A stretch of 6,080 nucleotides of DNA from Phycisphaerales bacterium. GTDB taxonomy: Bacteria; Planctomycetota; Phycisphaerae; Tepidisphaerales; Tepidisphaeraceae. Position numbers and translations under genes: made by a program. The first letter of the stretch is position 1. Each line of letters begins with the position of its first letter. The stretch covers positions 1 through 6,080 of the forward strand of contig JAQGHK010000232.1 in NCBI GenBank assembly GCA_028288875.1. Reading direction: 5' to 3'. The notes under the pieces were generated by a model. That model did no database searches. It was not told the DNA's origin and worked only from the letters and a program-made list of their open reading frames with translations. Positions 1 to 5,459 of the stretch are shown piece by piece.

Positions 1-1487
1 AGCGATTCATCAACGCCGCAGAACCAGCCGAAGTGCTGTTTACGCGGGGGACGACGGAGAGCATCAACCTCGTCGCCGCCAGCTTCGGCCGGGCGTTTTT
101 GCATGCCGGCGATGAAGTGCATGTCAGTGCGCTGGAGCACCACTCCAACATCGTCCCTTGGCAGATGATCTGCCAGCAGACCGGCGCTGTGCTTAAGGTC
201 ATTCCGATGAACGACCGCGGCGAGCTGCTGCTGGACGAATGGGCCGGGCAGGTGAGCAGCCGCACGAAGATCGTGGCCGTCACGCATTTGTCGAATTCGC
301 TCGGCACGGTGGTGCCGGTGGAGCAGGTGATCGCGATCGCCCATAGTGTCGGCGCTAAAGTGTTGATCGACGGCGCCCAATGGGTGGCCCACGCGCCGAC
401 CGATGTCCGCAAGCTCGACGCCGATTTTTACGTCTTCTCCGGGCACAAGCTGTTCGGCCCGACCGGCACCGGCGTGCTGTACGGCAAACGCGAACTGCTG
501 GACGCCATGCCGCCATGGCAGGGCGGCGGCGACATGATTGAGCAGGTGACGTTCGGCAAAACGACCTATGCCGCGCTGCCGAATAAATTTGAAGCCGGCA
601 CGCCGAACATTGGCGGGGCGATCGGGCTCGGCGCGGCGATCGATTACGTCACCAACGTCGGCCTGGACAAGATTGCGGCCTACGAACGCACGTTGCACAC
701 CTACCTGAACGGTCGCATCGGCGCGATCGATGGCGTCCGCCTCATCGGCACCGCCGCGAAGAAGGCCAGCGTCGTCAGCTTTGTTCTGGATCAAGGTGTG
801 AAGATCGGCGCCCATGATGCCGGCGTGATGCTGGATCTGGAAGGCATCGCCATCCGCACCGGCCACCACTGCTGCCAGCCCGTGATGGATCGCTTCAGCA
901 TCCCGGGCACGGCCCGCGCGTCGGTGGCGATGTACAACACGACCGAAGATGTTGACCGCCTCGCGACGGCGCTCGAAAAAATTGTGGCCTCGTCGAAGAA
1001 GAAAGTCGTCGCGCAGCCAACGAACGCGGCGGTGAAATATCCCGAGCCGACCGCGTCGACGCCAATGGAAGCGGCGGACGAACTGGTCGAAACCTTCGAT
1101 CTGTTCGAAAGCTGGCAGGACAAGTACGGCGTGCTGATTGAAATGGGCGAAAAGCTGCTGCCGATGGCCCCAGAGATGAAGCACGAGCTGACCAAAGTGC
1201 ACGGCTGCCAAAGCACGGTGTACCTGTTCGCCCGCAAACGCCCGGGCACTGCGGATGGCTTGGATTTCTTGGCCGACAGCGATGCGGACATCGTTCGCGG
1301 GCTGATCGCGATCCTGCAGCGCATCTTCGCCGGCCAATCGTCGAAGCTTATTCTGGCGTTCGACATCGAAGCCTTCTTTAAGCGCCTCGGCCTGGATCAG
1401 CATCTGAGCATGGGCCGTCGCAACGGCCTGGCCGGCATGGTGTCGCGGCTGCGGGCGCACGCAAATCAGTTCAGCACGGTTTCGTGA
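1..1487 (+). CDS. sufS: SufS-SufE fusion: cysteine desulfurase with C-terminal sulfur-acceptor domain (5' partial)
   Basis: The reading frame is open from base 3 and enters from the left edge; roughly the first 80-90 residues are missing, judged against SufS of about 406 residues. The N-terminal part is a type II, PLP-dependent cysteine desulfurase, which takes sulfur from cysteine as an enzyme persulfide. Visible motifs are RGTTESIN near the edge, HHSNIVPWQ, DGAQ, the PLP lysine in SGHKLFGPTG (codon 447-449), the catalytic cysteine in RTGHHCC (codon 870-872) and the substrate-binding region TARASVAMYNT. A Lys/Pro/Thr-rich linker (about 990-1070) leads to a SufE domain with its acceptor cysteine in VHGCQSTVYL (codon 1206-1208). 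SufE is normally a separate protein that takes the persulfide sulfur and hands it to the SufBCD scaffold, so the fusion joins donor and acceptor. The next gene is also SUF-related, so an upstream SUF cluster is likely but not visible. A second Cys directly follows the catalytic one. No break is seen. The GTG at 33 is internal. Confidence 0.95.
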   Translation, partial: RFINAAEPAEVLFTRGTTESINLVAASFGRAFLHAGDEVHVSALEHHSNIVPWQMICQQTGAVLKVIPMNDRGELLLDEWAGQVSSRTKIVAVTHLSNSLGTVVPVEQVIAIAHSVGAKVLIDGAQWVAHAPTDVRKLDADFYVFSGHKLFGPTGTGVLYGKRELLDAMPPWQGGGDMIEQVTFGKTTYAALPNKFEAGTPNIGGAIGLGAAIDYVTNVGLDKIAAYERTLHTYLNGRIGAIDGVRLIGTAAKKASVVSFVLDQGVKIGAHDAGVMLDLEGIAIRTGHHCCQPVMDRFSIPGTARASVAMYNTTEDVDRLATALEKIVASSKKKVVAQPTNAAVKYPEPTASTPMEAADELVETFDLFESWQDKYGVLIEMGEKLLPMAPEMKHELTKVHGCQSTVYLFARKRPGTADGLDFLADSDADIVRGLIAILQRIFAGQSSKLILAFDIEAFFKRLGLDQHLSMGRRNGLAGMVSRLRAHANQFSTVS

Positions 1488-1488
1488 G

Positions 1489-1565
1489 TGTAGCTGCGAC
1501 GCCTGCGTCGCCTTGCCGTTGATGGTGAAGTCTTGCGGGAAGGCGACGCAGGCGTCGCAGCTACA
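1489..1565. repeat. Perfect 26-bp inverted repeat (REP-like element) between sufSE and the SufT-like gene
   Basis: Arms at 1489-1514 and 1540-1565 are exact reverse complements, separated by 25 bases; after one G-G mismatch three more pairs can form inside the loop. Each arm contains a small palindrome of its own, GCGACGC-CT-GCGTCGC, so the element is a palindrome within a palindrome. It begins 2 bases after the sufSE stop and ends 10 bases before the Shine-Dalgarno of the next gene, filling almost the entire spacer. There is no T-run, so it is not a classical intrinsic terminator. As RNA it would be a very stable hairpin that could protect the upstream message or reduce read-through. It shares its core with the element at 2017-2086, which suggests a dispersed REP/BIME or small MITE-like family. 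Confidence 0.85.
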
Positions 1566-1575
1566 AGAATGCATT

Positions 1576-1579
1576 GGAG
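1576..1579 (+). promoter_or_regulatory. Ribosome binding site of the SufT-like gene
   Basis: GGAG lies 6 bases before the ATG at 1586. It overlaps the TTG codon at 1574-1576 that would give a 4-residue longer protein, so it supports the ATG at 1586 as the real start. Confidence 0.7.
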
Positions 1580-1585
1580 TTCGTT

Positions 1586-2020
1586 ATGGCCGAGCCGCGC
1601 AAATCGCTGAGTGTGATCAATCCGAACGACAAGGTCGCGCAGCTGCGCGACGCCTTCGCGGCCGACGGTGGGGCCGTCGCCAAGCCGACTGCAGAGGCTG
1701 CGTCGGCCGGCAATAACGAGGCGTTACACGCCGAAGTGATCGAAGCACTTCGCACTGTTTACGACCCGGAAATCCCGGTCAACGTGTACGACCTCGGCCT
1801 GATCTACGCGATCGAAATCGACGGCGAGAACCGTGTGACGATCCGCATGACTCTCACCGCCCCCGGTTGCCCGGTGGCCGGCGATATTCTGGCCGACGTG
1901 GACCGCAAGGTAGAGAACGTCGACGCGGTGAAGAGCTGCAAAGTTGATCTGGTGTTTGATCCGCCATGGACGAAAGACCGGATGAGCGAAGCGGCGTTGC
2001 TGGAGCTTGGTTTGTTGTAG
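1586..2020 (+). CDS. SUF-associated MIP18/DUF59 family iron-sulfur assembly protein (SufT-like)
   Basis: A 144-residue cytoplasmic protein. Residues about 46-144 form a MIP18/DUF59 domain: DPEIPVNVYDLGLIY (60-74), MTLTAPGCP with the conserved Cys95, and VFDPPWTKDRMSE (123-135). This family includes SufT, PaaD and the C-terminal part of eukaryotic MIP18 (CIAO2), which help mature or deliver Fe-S clusters; Cys95 is the expected functional residue. The first 45 residues are an Ala-rich extension with no motif I recognise. The start at ATG 1586 is set by GGAG 6 bases upstream; an in-frame TTG at 1574 is less likely. The gene follows a SufS-SufE fusion in the same direction, which favours a SUF role over phenylacetate degradation (PaaD). 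The TAPGCPVAG motif differs from the APGCGMG form I associate with canonical SufT, so I leave the symbol blank. The stop codon lies inside the left arm of the next inverted repeat. Confidence 0.9.
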   Translation: MAEPRKSLSVINPNDKVAQLRDAFAADGGAVAKPTAEAASAGNNEALHAEVIEALRTVYDPEIPVNVYDLGLIYAIEIDGENRVTIRMTLTAPGCPVAGDILADVDRKVENVDAVKSCKVDLVFDPPWTKDRMSEAALLELGLL

Positions 2021-2086
2021 GGGCGACGCATGCGTCGTCCGCGATAGCCGAGCGAGTTCAAAGGAAGACGCATGCGTCGCCCCTAC
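2017..2086. repeat. 24-bp inverted repeat (one mismatch) between convergent genes, same family as 1489-1565
   Basis: The arms at 2017-2040 and 2063-2086 pair over 24 positions with a single mismatch (G2038 opposite A2066) and are separated by 22 bases. Each arm carries the 12-bp palindrome GACGCATGCGTC. The flanking core GCGACGC-N2-GCGTC matches the core of the first repeat, while the outer ends (GTAGGGG here, TGTAGCT there) differ. The left arm contains the TAG stop of the SufT-like gene, and the right arm ends 4 bases before the stop of the convergent RNase HII-like gene. A hairpin here could act in both directions as a transcript end or stability element. No T-run is present on either side. 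Confidence 0.8.
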
Positions 2087-2090
2087 GAAG

Positions 2091-3053
2091 TCACCGCGTT
2101 CGGATCAGATCGAAATCATCAATGCCGAGCCGCTCGCGCAGCGGCTTGATGTCTTCCAGAAACCGCAGCCCGTCGTTGTAGTAGCCAGCCGTCGGCTTCA
2201 GGGTCGCGTCGTGGCTCTTCCAATACCGATTGAAGCGATGCATCAGGGCCTCGCGCGTGTATTTCGCCAGCATTGATGCCGCCGCCACCGGAAGGCATTC
2301 CGCCTCGGCTTTTTCCTGGAAGATGATGCGGGCCTGCCGGTCGCCGTTGGTCAGCAGGTATTCGGCCCGCGCGGTGGTTTCGTCGACAATGCGCAGCGAC
2401 CAGTCCTCAAACATCATTCGCAGCAAATCGCCGTAATGCGATCGGCCGCCCTGGCGATCGCAGACGATCAGCAGGTTCTGGTCGGAATAGGTGCGGATCA
2501 GATCATCCAAATGCCGGGCGGCCAGACTAAACAGGGTGGAAGCCTTGTTCTTGGTCTTGGCCGTCATGTCGTTGTATTGCCGCTCGGGGAGCAGGCGGAC
2601 GCGGTAGTGCACGCAGCGGGTATCGGCGGCGGCGGTCGCGGCCGTGTAGGCATTGGTGGCGATGCGGACGTTCATCGCCGAGGCAGCCAAGGGGAACGGG
2701 TCCGGATCGGAAGGGCGATACCAGGCGTAGCCGGCTAAAAACGGGATCACATCCGGATCGACCATGGCCAAAAGCCCATCCAGCCCGACCGTCAGCCCGT
2801 GAACCTGCTCGGCCAGGCACAGCACCGCCCGTTCCAGCTCGGAAACCCCGGCGGACGGGCTATAAACGGCTTTGCTGTCGTTAATATGGAGCTTCCGGCC
2901 CTTTTTGCAGCGGCTTTTGCCCGCGCATTTTTTCAGGCGGGCCCAGAGGCAGGGCGTCGGTTCGGCGTCCGGGGTGTAAAACGCGCAGGCGGCGCTGGCC
3001 AGCGGGCCGAGCAGGGGGCCGTAGCCGGCCTCATCAATGCCTGCAATAATCAT
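2091..3053 (-). CDS. RNase HII-like protein, divergent and long
   Basis: A 320-residue protein with the RNase HII motifs in order (numbered from the ATG at 3053): GIDEAGYGP with acidic D7 and E8; INDSK at 57-61; LIVCDRQGG with D199, matching the third active-site Asp; and EKAEAECLPVAAASMLAKYT from 247, matching the KGD...AASILAKVT block of bacterial RNase HII. RNase HII nicks RNA or single ribonucleotides embedded in DNA. Three differences stand out: the GRG substrate motif is GYG, the fourth acidic Asp aligns with Glu (E250), and the protein is well over 100 residues longer than typical RNase HII (about 200). The extra length includes a Cys/Lys-rich stretch (35-54) and an insertion around 95-175. 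The upstream GTG at 3062 adds three residues; the ATG is preferred because the family begins close to the GIDEAG strand. No clear Shine-Dalgarno is seen. It is convergent with the SufT-like gene and divergent from rpmJ. It may be a planctomycete RNase HII or a paralogue with altered activity. Confidence 0.8.
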   Translation of the reverse strand: MIIAGIDEAGYGPLLGPLASAACAFYTPDAEPTPCLWARLKKCAGKSRCKKGRKLHINDSKAVYSPSAGVSELERAVLCLAEQVHGLTVGLDGLLAMVDPDVIPFLAGYAWYRPSDPDPFPLAASAMNVRIATNAYTAATAAADTRCVHYRVRLLPERQYNDMTAKTKNKASTLFSLAARHLDDLIRTYSDQNLLIVCDRQGGRSHYGDLLRMMFEDWSLRIVDETTARAEYLLTNGDRQARIIFQEKAEAECLPVAAASMLAKYTREALMHRFNRYWKSHDATLKPTAGYYNDGLRFLEDIKPLRERLGIDDFDLIRTR

Positions 3054-3094
3054 CGCCCGCACACTAGCATCGGTAGAGGGATCGGCAACGTCCG

Positions 3095-3120
3095 ATCAAA
3101 ATTATTGCCACACTTGTCAA
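3095..3120 (-). promoter_or_regulatory. Possible promoter of the RNase HII-like gene
   Basis: Read on the minus strand, bases 3120-3115 give a perfect TTGACA -35 box. The best -10 candidate is TTTGAT at 3100-3095, four of six matches with a short 14-base spacer, so only the -35 half is convincing. It overlaps the -35 of the rpmJ promoter on the other strand. Confidence 0.25.
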
Positions 3121-3141
3121 CGAAAGAGCTTTTGATATAGT
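3114..3141 (+). promoter_or_regulatory. Sigma-70-type promoter for the rpmJ-rpsM-rpsK-rpoA-rplQ operon
   Basis: TTGTCA (3114-3119, five of six consensus) is followed after 16 bases by TATAGT (3136-3141, five of six). Transcription would begin near 3148, giving a leader of about 25 bases before rpmJ. The surrounding stretch is clearly AT-richer than the coding DNA on each side. This is the only good promoter pair I found upstream of the operon. Confidence 0.6.
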
Positions 3142-3172
3142 GGCCGATTCCCCATTGTTTGGGAAGGTGATT

Positions 3173-3286
3173 ATGAAAGTACGATCCAGCGTTAAGCGCA
3201 TCTGTGAAAACTGCAAGGTCGTTCGGCGTAAAAACGTCGTTCGGGTCATTTGCACCAACCCCAAGCACAAGCAGAAGCAGGGCTAA
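3173..3286 (+). CDS. rpmJ: Large ribosomal subunit protein L36 (bL36)
   Basis: A 37-residue protein beginning MKVRSSVKRICENCK and ending KHKQKQG. It matches the usual length and pattern of L36, a small basic protein of the 50S subunit that helps organise 23S rRNA. The zinc-ribbon ligands of the C+ type are all present: Cys11, Cys14, Cys27 and His32. The start is ATG 3173, with an AAGGTGA Shine-Dalgarno at 3164-3170. It is the first gene after the promoter and precedes rpsM by 4 bases. In many bacteria rpmJ follows secY, map or infA at the end of the spc operon; here it opens its own operon. A short leader hairpin (3148-3165) runs into the Shine-Dalgarno. Confidence 0.97.
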   Translation: MKVRSSVKRICENCKVVRRKNVVRVICTNPKHKQKQG

Positions 3287-3290
3287 TCCT

Positions 3291-3677
3291 ATGCCACGTA
3301 TCTCCGGCATCGATATTCCGAACGAAAAGAAGATCCGCATCAGCCTGCGTTACATCTTCGGGATTGGCCCATCCAATGCGATGGACATCCTGAAGGAAGC
3401 CGGCATCGATCCGGAACGTAAGGCCAAGGACCTGACCGAAGAAGAGCTGGCCAAGATCATCACGATCATTGACCGTGGCGTTCTCGTCGAAGGTGCCCTG
3501 CGTCGCCAGCAGAGCCAGAACATCGGCCGGCTGCGTGAAATCCAGAGCTATCGCGGTGCCCGTCACCGTCGTGGCCTGCCCGTCCGCGGCCAGCGTACCC
3601 GGTCCAATGCCCGCACCCGCAAGGGCCCGCGCAAGACCGTCGCCGGCAAAAAGGGCGTCAAAGAACTCGGCAAGTAA
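3291..3677 (+). CDS. rpsM: Small ribosomal subunit protein S13 (uS13)
   Basis: A 128-residue protein starting MPRISGIDIPNEKKI, slightly longer than the usual 118-126. S13 sits in the head of the 30S subunit, contacts 16S rRNA and helps form intersubunit bridges and tRNA contacts. The helix-hairpin-helix region (ISLRYIFGIGPSNA) lies at 17-30, and the family signature GLPVRGQRTRSNART at 95-109, followed by a basic tail. The start is ATG 3291, 4 bases after the rpmJ stop; a weak AGGG (3279-3282) inside the end of rpmJ serves as Shine-Dalgarno, so translation is probably coupled to rpmJ. The frame is open farther upstream to 3204, but that part overlaps rpmJ and does not resemble S13. Confidence 0.97.
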   Translation: MPRISGIDIPNEKKIRISLRYIFGIGPSNAMDILKEAGIDPERKAKDLTEEELAKIITIIDRGVLVEGALRRQQSQNIGRLREIQSYRGARHRRGLPVRGQRTRSNARTRKGPRKTVAGKKGVKELGK

Positions 3678-3765
3678 ATAAGAGAGCCGGTGGGCGCTGC
3701 CCGCGGCTGCATCGATCAAACGCGGGTAGAGCGGTGATACGCTCAACGATCCGCAAGGAACTGCA
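3678..3765 (+). other. rpsM-rpsK spacer with two possible stem-loops
   Basis: An 88-base spacer, long for neighbouring ribosomal protein genes. A first stem can form from GCCG 3686-3689 with CGGC 3704-3707, plus GGGC 3692-3695 with GCCC 3699-3702, around a GCT loop. A second is GAGCG 3729-3733 with CGCTC 3740-3744, 10 bases before the AAGGAA Shine-Dalgarno of rpsK. No T-run follows either, so neither looks like a terminator. A control role is only a possibility. Confidence 0.4.
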
Positions 3766-4164
3766 ATGGCTGATCAGAAGACCGGCGGTAAGCCCGCCAC
3801 GAAGAAATACCGCAAGGGCGTCACCCGCGGCGTCGTCTACATCAAGGCGACCTTCAACAACACCATCGTCACCATCACCGACACCAACGGCGAAACCCTC
3901 TCCTGGGCGTCGGCGGGCACGGTCAACTTCAAAGGTGCCCGCAAGAGCACCCCGTTCGCCGCTGGCCGCGCCGCCGATAAGGCCGCGCAGGAAGCGAAGA
4001 AGAGCGGCCTGCAGGAAGTCGAAGTCAAGGTTAAAGGGCCCGGCGCGGGTCGCGAACAGGCCATTTTGAACCTGCAGCACGCCGGTTTGAAGGTTCTGGG
4101 CATCGAAGACGTGACCCCGCTGCCGCACAACGGCTGCCGTCCGCCGAAGAAGCGTCGCGTCTAA
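3766..4164 (+). CDS. rpsK: Small ribosomal subunit protein S11 (uS11)
   Basis: A 132-residue protein, close to the usual 127-130. S11 binds 16S rRNA on the 30S platform and helps shape the E-site mRNA channel. It is recognised by GVVYIKATFNNTIVTITD (22-39), ASAGTVNFKGARKSTPFAA (48-66), GPGAGRE (91-97) and the C-terminal signature DVTPLPHNGCRPPKKRRV (115-132). This includes the Asn-Gly pair (122-123) at the position known to become isoaspartate in E. coli S11. The start is ATG 3766 with AAGGAA at 3755-3760, 5 bases upstream. In many bacteria rpsD follows rpsK; here rpoA follows instead. Confidence 0.98.
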   Translation: MADQKTGGKPATKKYRKGVTRGVVYIKATFNNTIVTITDTNGETLSWASAGTVNFKGARKSTPFAAGRAADKAAQEAKKSGLQEVEVKVKGPGAGREQAILNLQHAGLKVLGIEDVTPLPHNGCRPPKKRRV

Positions 4165-4303
4165 TTGACCTTGAGTGGCCGACTCGGTTGGTCACACCTA
4201 TTATTACGATTCCCGCTTCGGCGAGGCTGACGTACAGATTGTCCACAACGGTGTTGGACGGGAACTGTCGGCAATTCGATAGCGGGATAGCTGGAGAACT
4301 CTT
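4165..4303 (+). other. rpsK-rpoA spacer with possible structured leader of rpoA
   Basis: At 139 bases this is the longest non-coding stretch in the window. It can form a UUCG-capped stem-loop (CGC 4214-4216, loop TTCG 4217-4220, GCG 4221-4223, extended by CC/GG around a bulged A) and a second hairpin (GTCCA 4241-4245 with TGGAC 4255-4259). TCCCGCT (4211-4217) can instead pair with AGCGGGA (4281-4287), just before the rpoA Shine-Dalgarno GGAG (4293-4296); this pairing would disrupt the UUCG stem. TATTAT at 4199-4204 resembles a -10 box, but no -35 sits at a proper distance. No open frame here looks real. Confidence 0.4.
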
Positions 4304-5422
4304 ATGCGTATTCGTTGGCGCGGCCTTGAGCTGCCATCGCGTGTTATTCGCGACAATCATATTTCGACCGATCAATACGGCAAATTTACCGTCGAGCCCT
4401 TCGAGCGCGGCTTCGGTACGACCGTCGGCAATTCACTGCGTCGCATTCTCCTGAGCAGCCTCGAAGGCGCGGCCGTGACTCACGTCCGCATCAAGGGTGC
4501 CGATCACGAATTCAGCATGATCCCCGGCGTCGTCGAAGACGTTGTCGACATCATCCTTAACATCAAAGGCCTCGTCGTTAAGAATGAAAGCGACGAGCCC
4601 AAGATCATGAAGGTCAAGGCCAATAAGGCCGGCGCCGTCACGGTCGGCATGATCGAAGCCGATCCGTCGATCACCGTGATCAACAAAGATCACGTCATCG
4701 CGACGCTGACCGAAGACGTTCCTTTCGAAATCGAATTCACCGTCGGCAAGGGCCGCGGTTACCGCACGGCCAACGAAAACCTCGTTGAAGCCGAAGGCGC
4801 TCAGGACGTCAGCGTCATCAACGTCGACAGCATTTTCTCGCCGGTGACCCGCGTGCGTTACGCCACGGAAGACGCCCGCGTCGGTCAGAAGACCGATTAC
4901 GATCGCCTGATTTTGGAAATCTGGACCAACGGCACCATCAGCCCCGAGCTGGCCCTGGTCGAAGCCGCCAAGATCCTGCGTAAGCACCTGAACCCGTTCG
5001 TGCAGTACTTCGAACTGGGCAGCGACGTGATCAGCGAAGAGGCCATGGAAAGCCTGCGGGAAACCGCCAAGCCGACCATCGACCCGGACCTGGAACACAA
5101 GCTGAACATGACGGTCCAGGAACTGGATCTGAGCGTTCGGGCCAACAACTGTCTGGAAAGCGCCAAGATCACCAACGTCCGCGATCTGGTGCAGAAGACC
5201 GACGGCGACCTGTTGAAGGTTCGCAGCTTCGGCAAGACCAGCCTTCGCGAAGTGAAGCGTCGTCTGGCCGACTTGGGCCTGAGCCTTGGTATGGATCTCG
5301 ACGCCTTGGCCGCCGGCCAAGTCCCGAGCTTCAGCACCGATGATTTGGACGATCTGGACGACGACGAAGAAGATCTTGACGGCGATGAAGCCGAAACGAC
5401 GACCGAGGCCGAGCAGGCCTAA
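4304..5422 (+). CDS. rpoA: DNA-directed RNA polymerase alpha subunit
   Basis: A 372-residue protein, longer than the 329 of E. coli. Alpha dimerises and nucleates assembly of the polymerase; its C-terminal domain binds UP elements and activators. The N-terminal domain (about 1-240) contains the assembly motif ERGFGTTVGNSLRRILLSSL (34-53), the INKDH segment (126-130), VGQKTDYDRL (193-202) and AAKILRKHLNPF (221-232). The C-terminal domain (about 268-331) has LSVRANNCLES with R279 and N282, matching DNA-binding R265 and N268 of E. coli, and FGKTSLREVK; the position of E. coli K298 is Thr. A linker joins the domains. After GLSLGMDL comes a 40-residue extension ending in a strongly Asp/Glu-rich tail (346-372). 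The start is ATG 4304 with GGAG 7 bases upstream. The N-terminal MRIRWRGLELPS resembles planctomycete RpoA. It is followed by rplQ, as in most bacteria. Confidence 0.98.
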   Translation: MRIRWRGLELPSRVIRDNHISTDQYGKFTVEPFERGFGTTVGNSLRRILLSSLEGAAVTHVRIKGADHEFSMIPGVVEDVVDIILNIKGLVVKNESDEPKIMKVKANKAGAVTVGMIEADPSITVINKDHVIATLTEDVPFEIEFTVGKGRGYRTANENLVEAEGAQDVSVINVDSIFSPVTRVRYATEDARVGQKTDYDRLILEIWTNGTISPELALVEAAKILRKHLNPFVQYFELGSDVISEEAMESLRETAKPTIDPDLEHKLNMTVQELDLSVRANNCLESAKITNVRDLVQKTDGDLLKVRSFGKTSLREVKRRLADLGLSLGMDLDALAAGQVPSFSTDDLDDLDDDEEDLDGDEAETTTEAEQA

Positions 5423-5459
5423 CTTGGCCCTTGGCGTTTAGAAGAGACAGGATTTAACC

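Noticed and set aside
791..1366. 191-codon open frame on the minus strand opposite sufSE
   Set aside because: Contained in the SufS-SufE coding region with a Ser/Ala-rich, motif-free translation; a shadow frame of GC-rich DNA.
1574..1585. TTG start for the SufT-like gene
   Set aside because: The Shine-Dalgarno GGAG overlaps this codon, so the ATG at 1586 is the better start.
1489..2086. Two repeats as ends of one insertion sequence or composite element carrying the SufT-like gene
   Set aside because: Each repeat is a complete inverted pair in itself, there is no transposase between them, the outer ends differ, and the gene belongs to the SUF context.
3054..3062. GTG start for the RNase HII-like gene
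   Set aside because: Adds only three residues and has no better ribosome binding site than the ATG at 3053; it cannot be fully excluded.
3204..3290. N-terminal extension of S13 from an upstream ATG
   Set aside because: The added residues overlap rpmJ in another frame and do not resemble S13, which starts at MPRISGIDIP.
3246..3746. 166-codon open frame on the minus strand opposite rpsM
   Set aside because: Covers rpsM and parts of its flanks; no recognisable domain and the plus strand is certain.
4165..4204. Promoter for rpoA made of TTGACC (4165) and TATTAT (4199)
   Set aside because: The spacing is 28 bases, too long for a sigma-70 promoter, and no other -35 box is suitably placed.
4433..5320. 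295-codon open frame on the minus strand opposite rpoA
   Set aside because: It lies wholly inside the very well conserved rpoA gene; its Val/Asp/Phe-rich translation reflects the codon pattern of the other strand and resembles no family.
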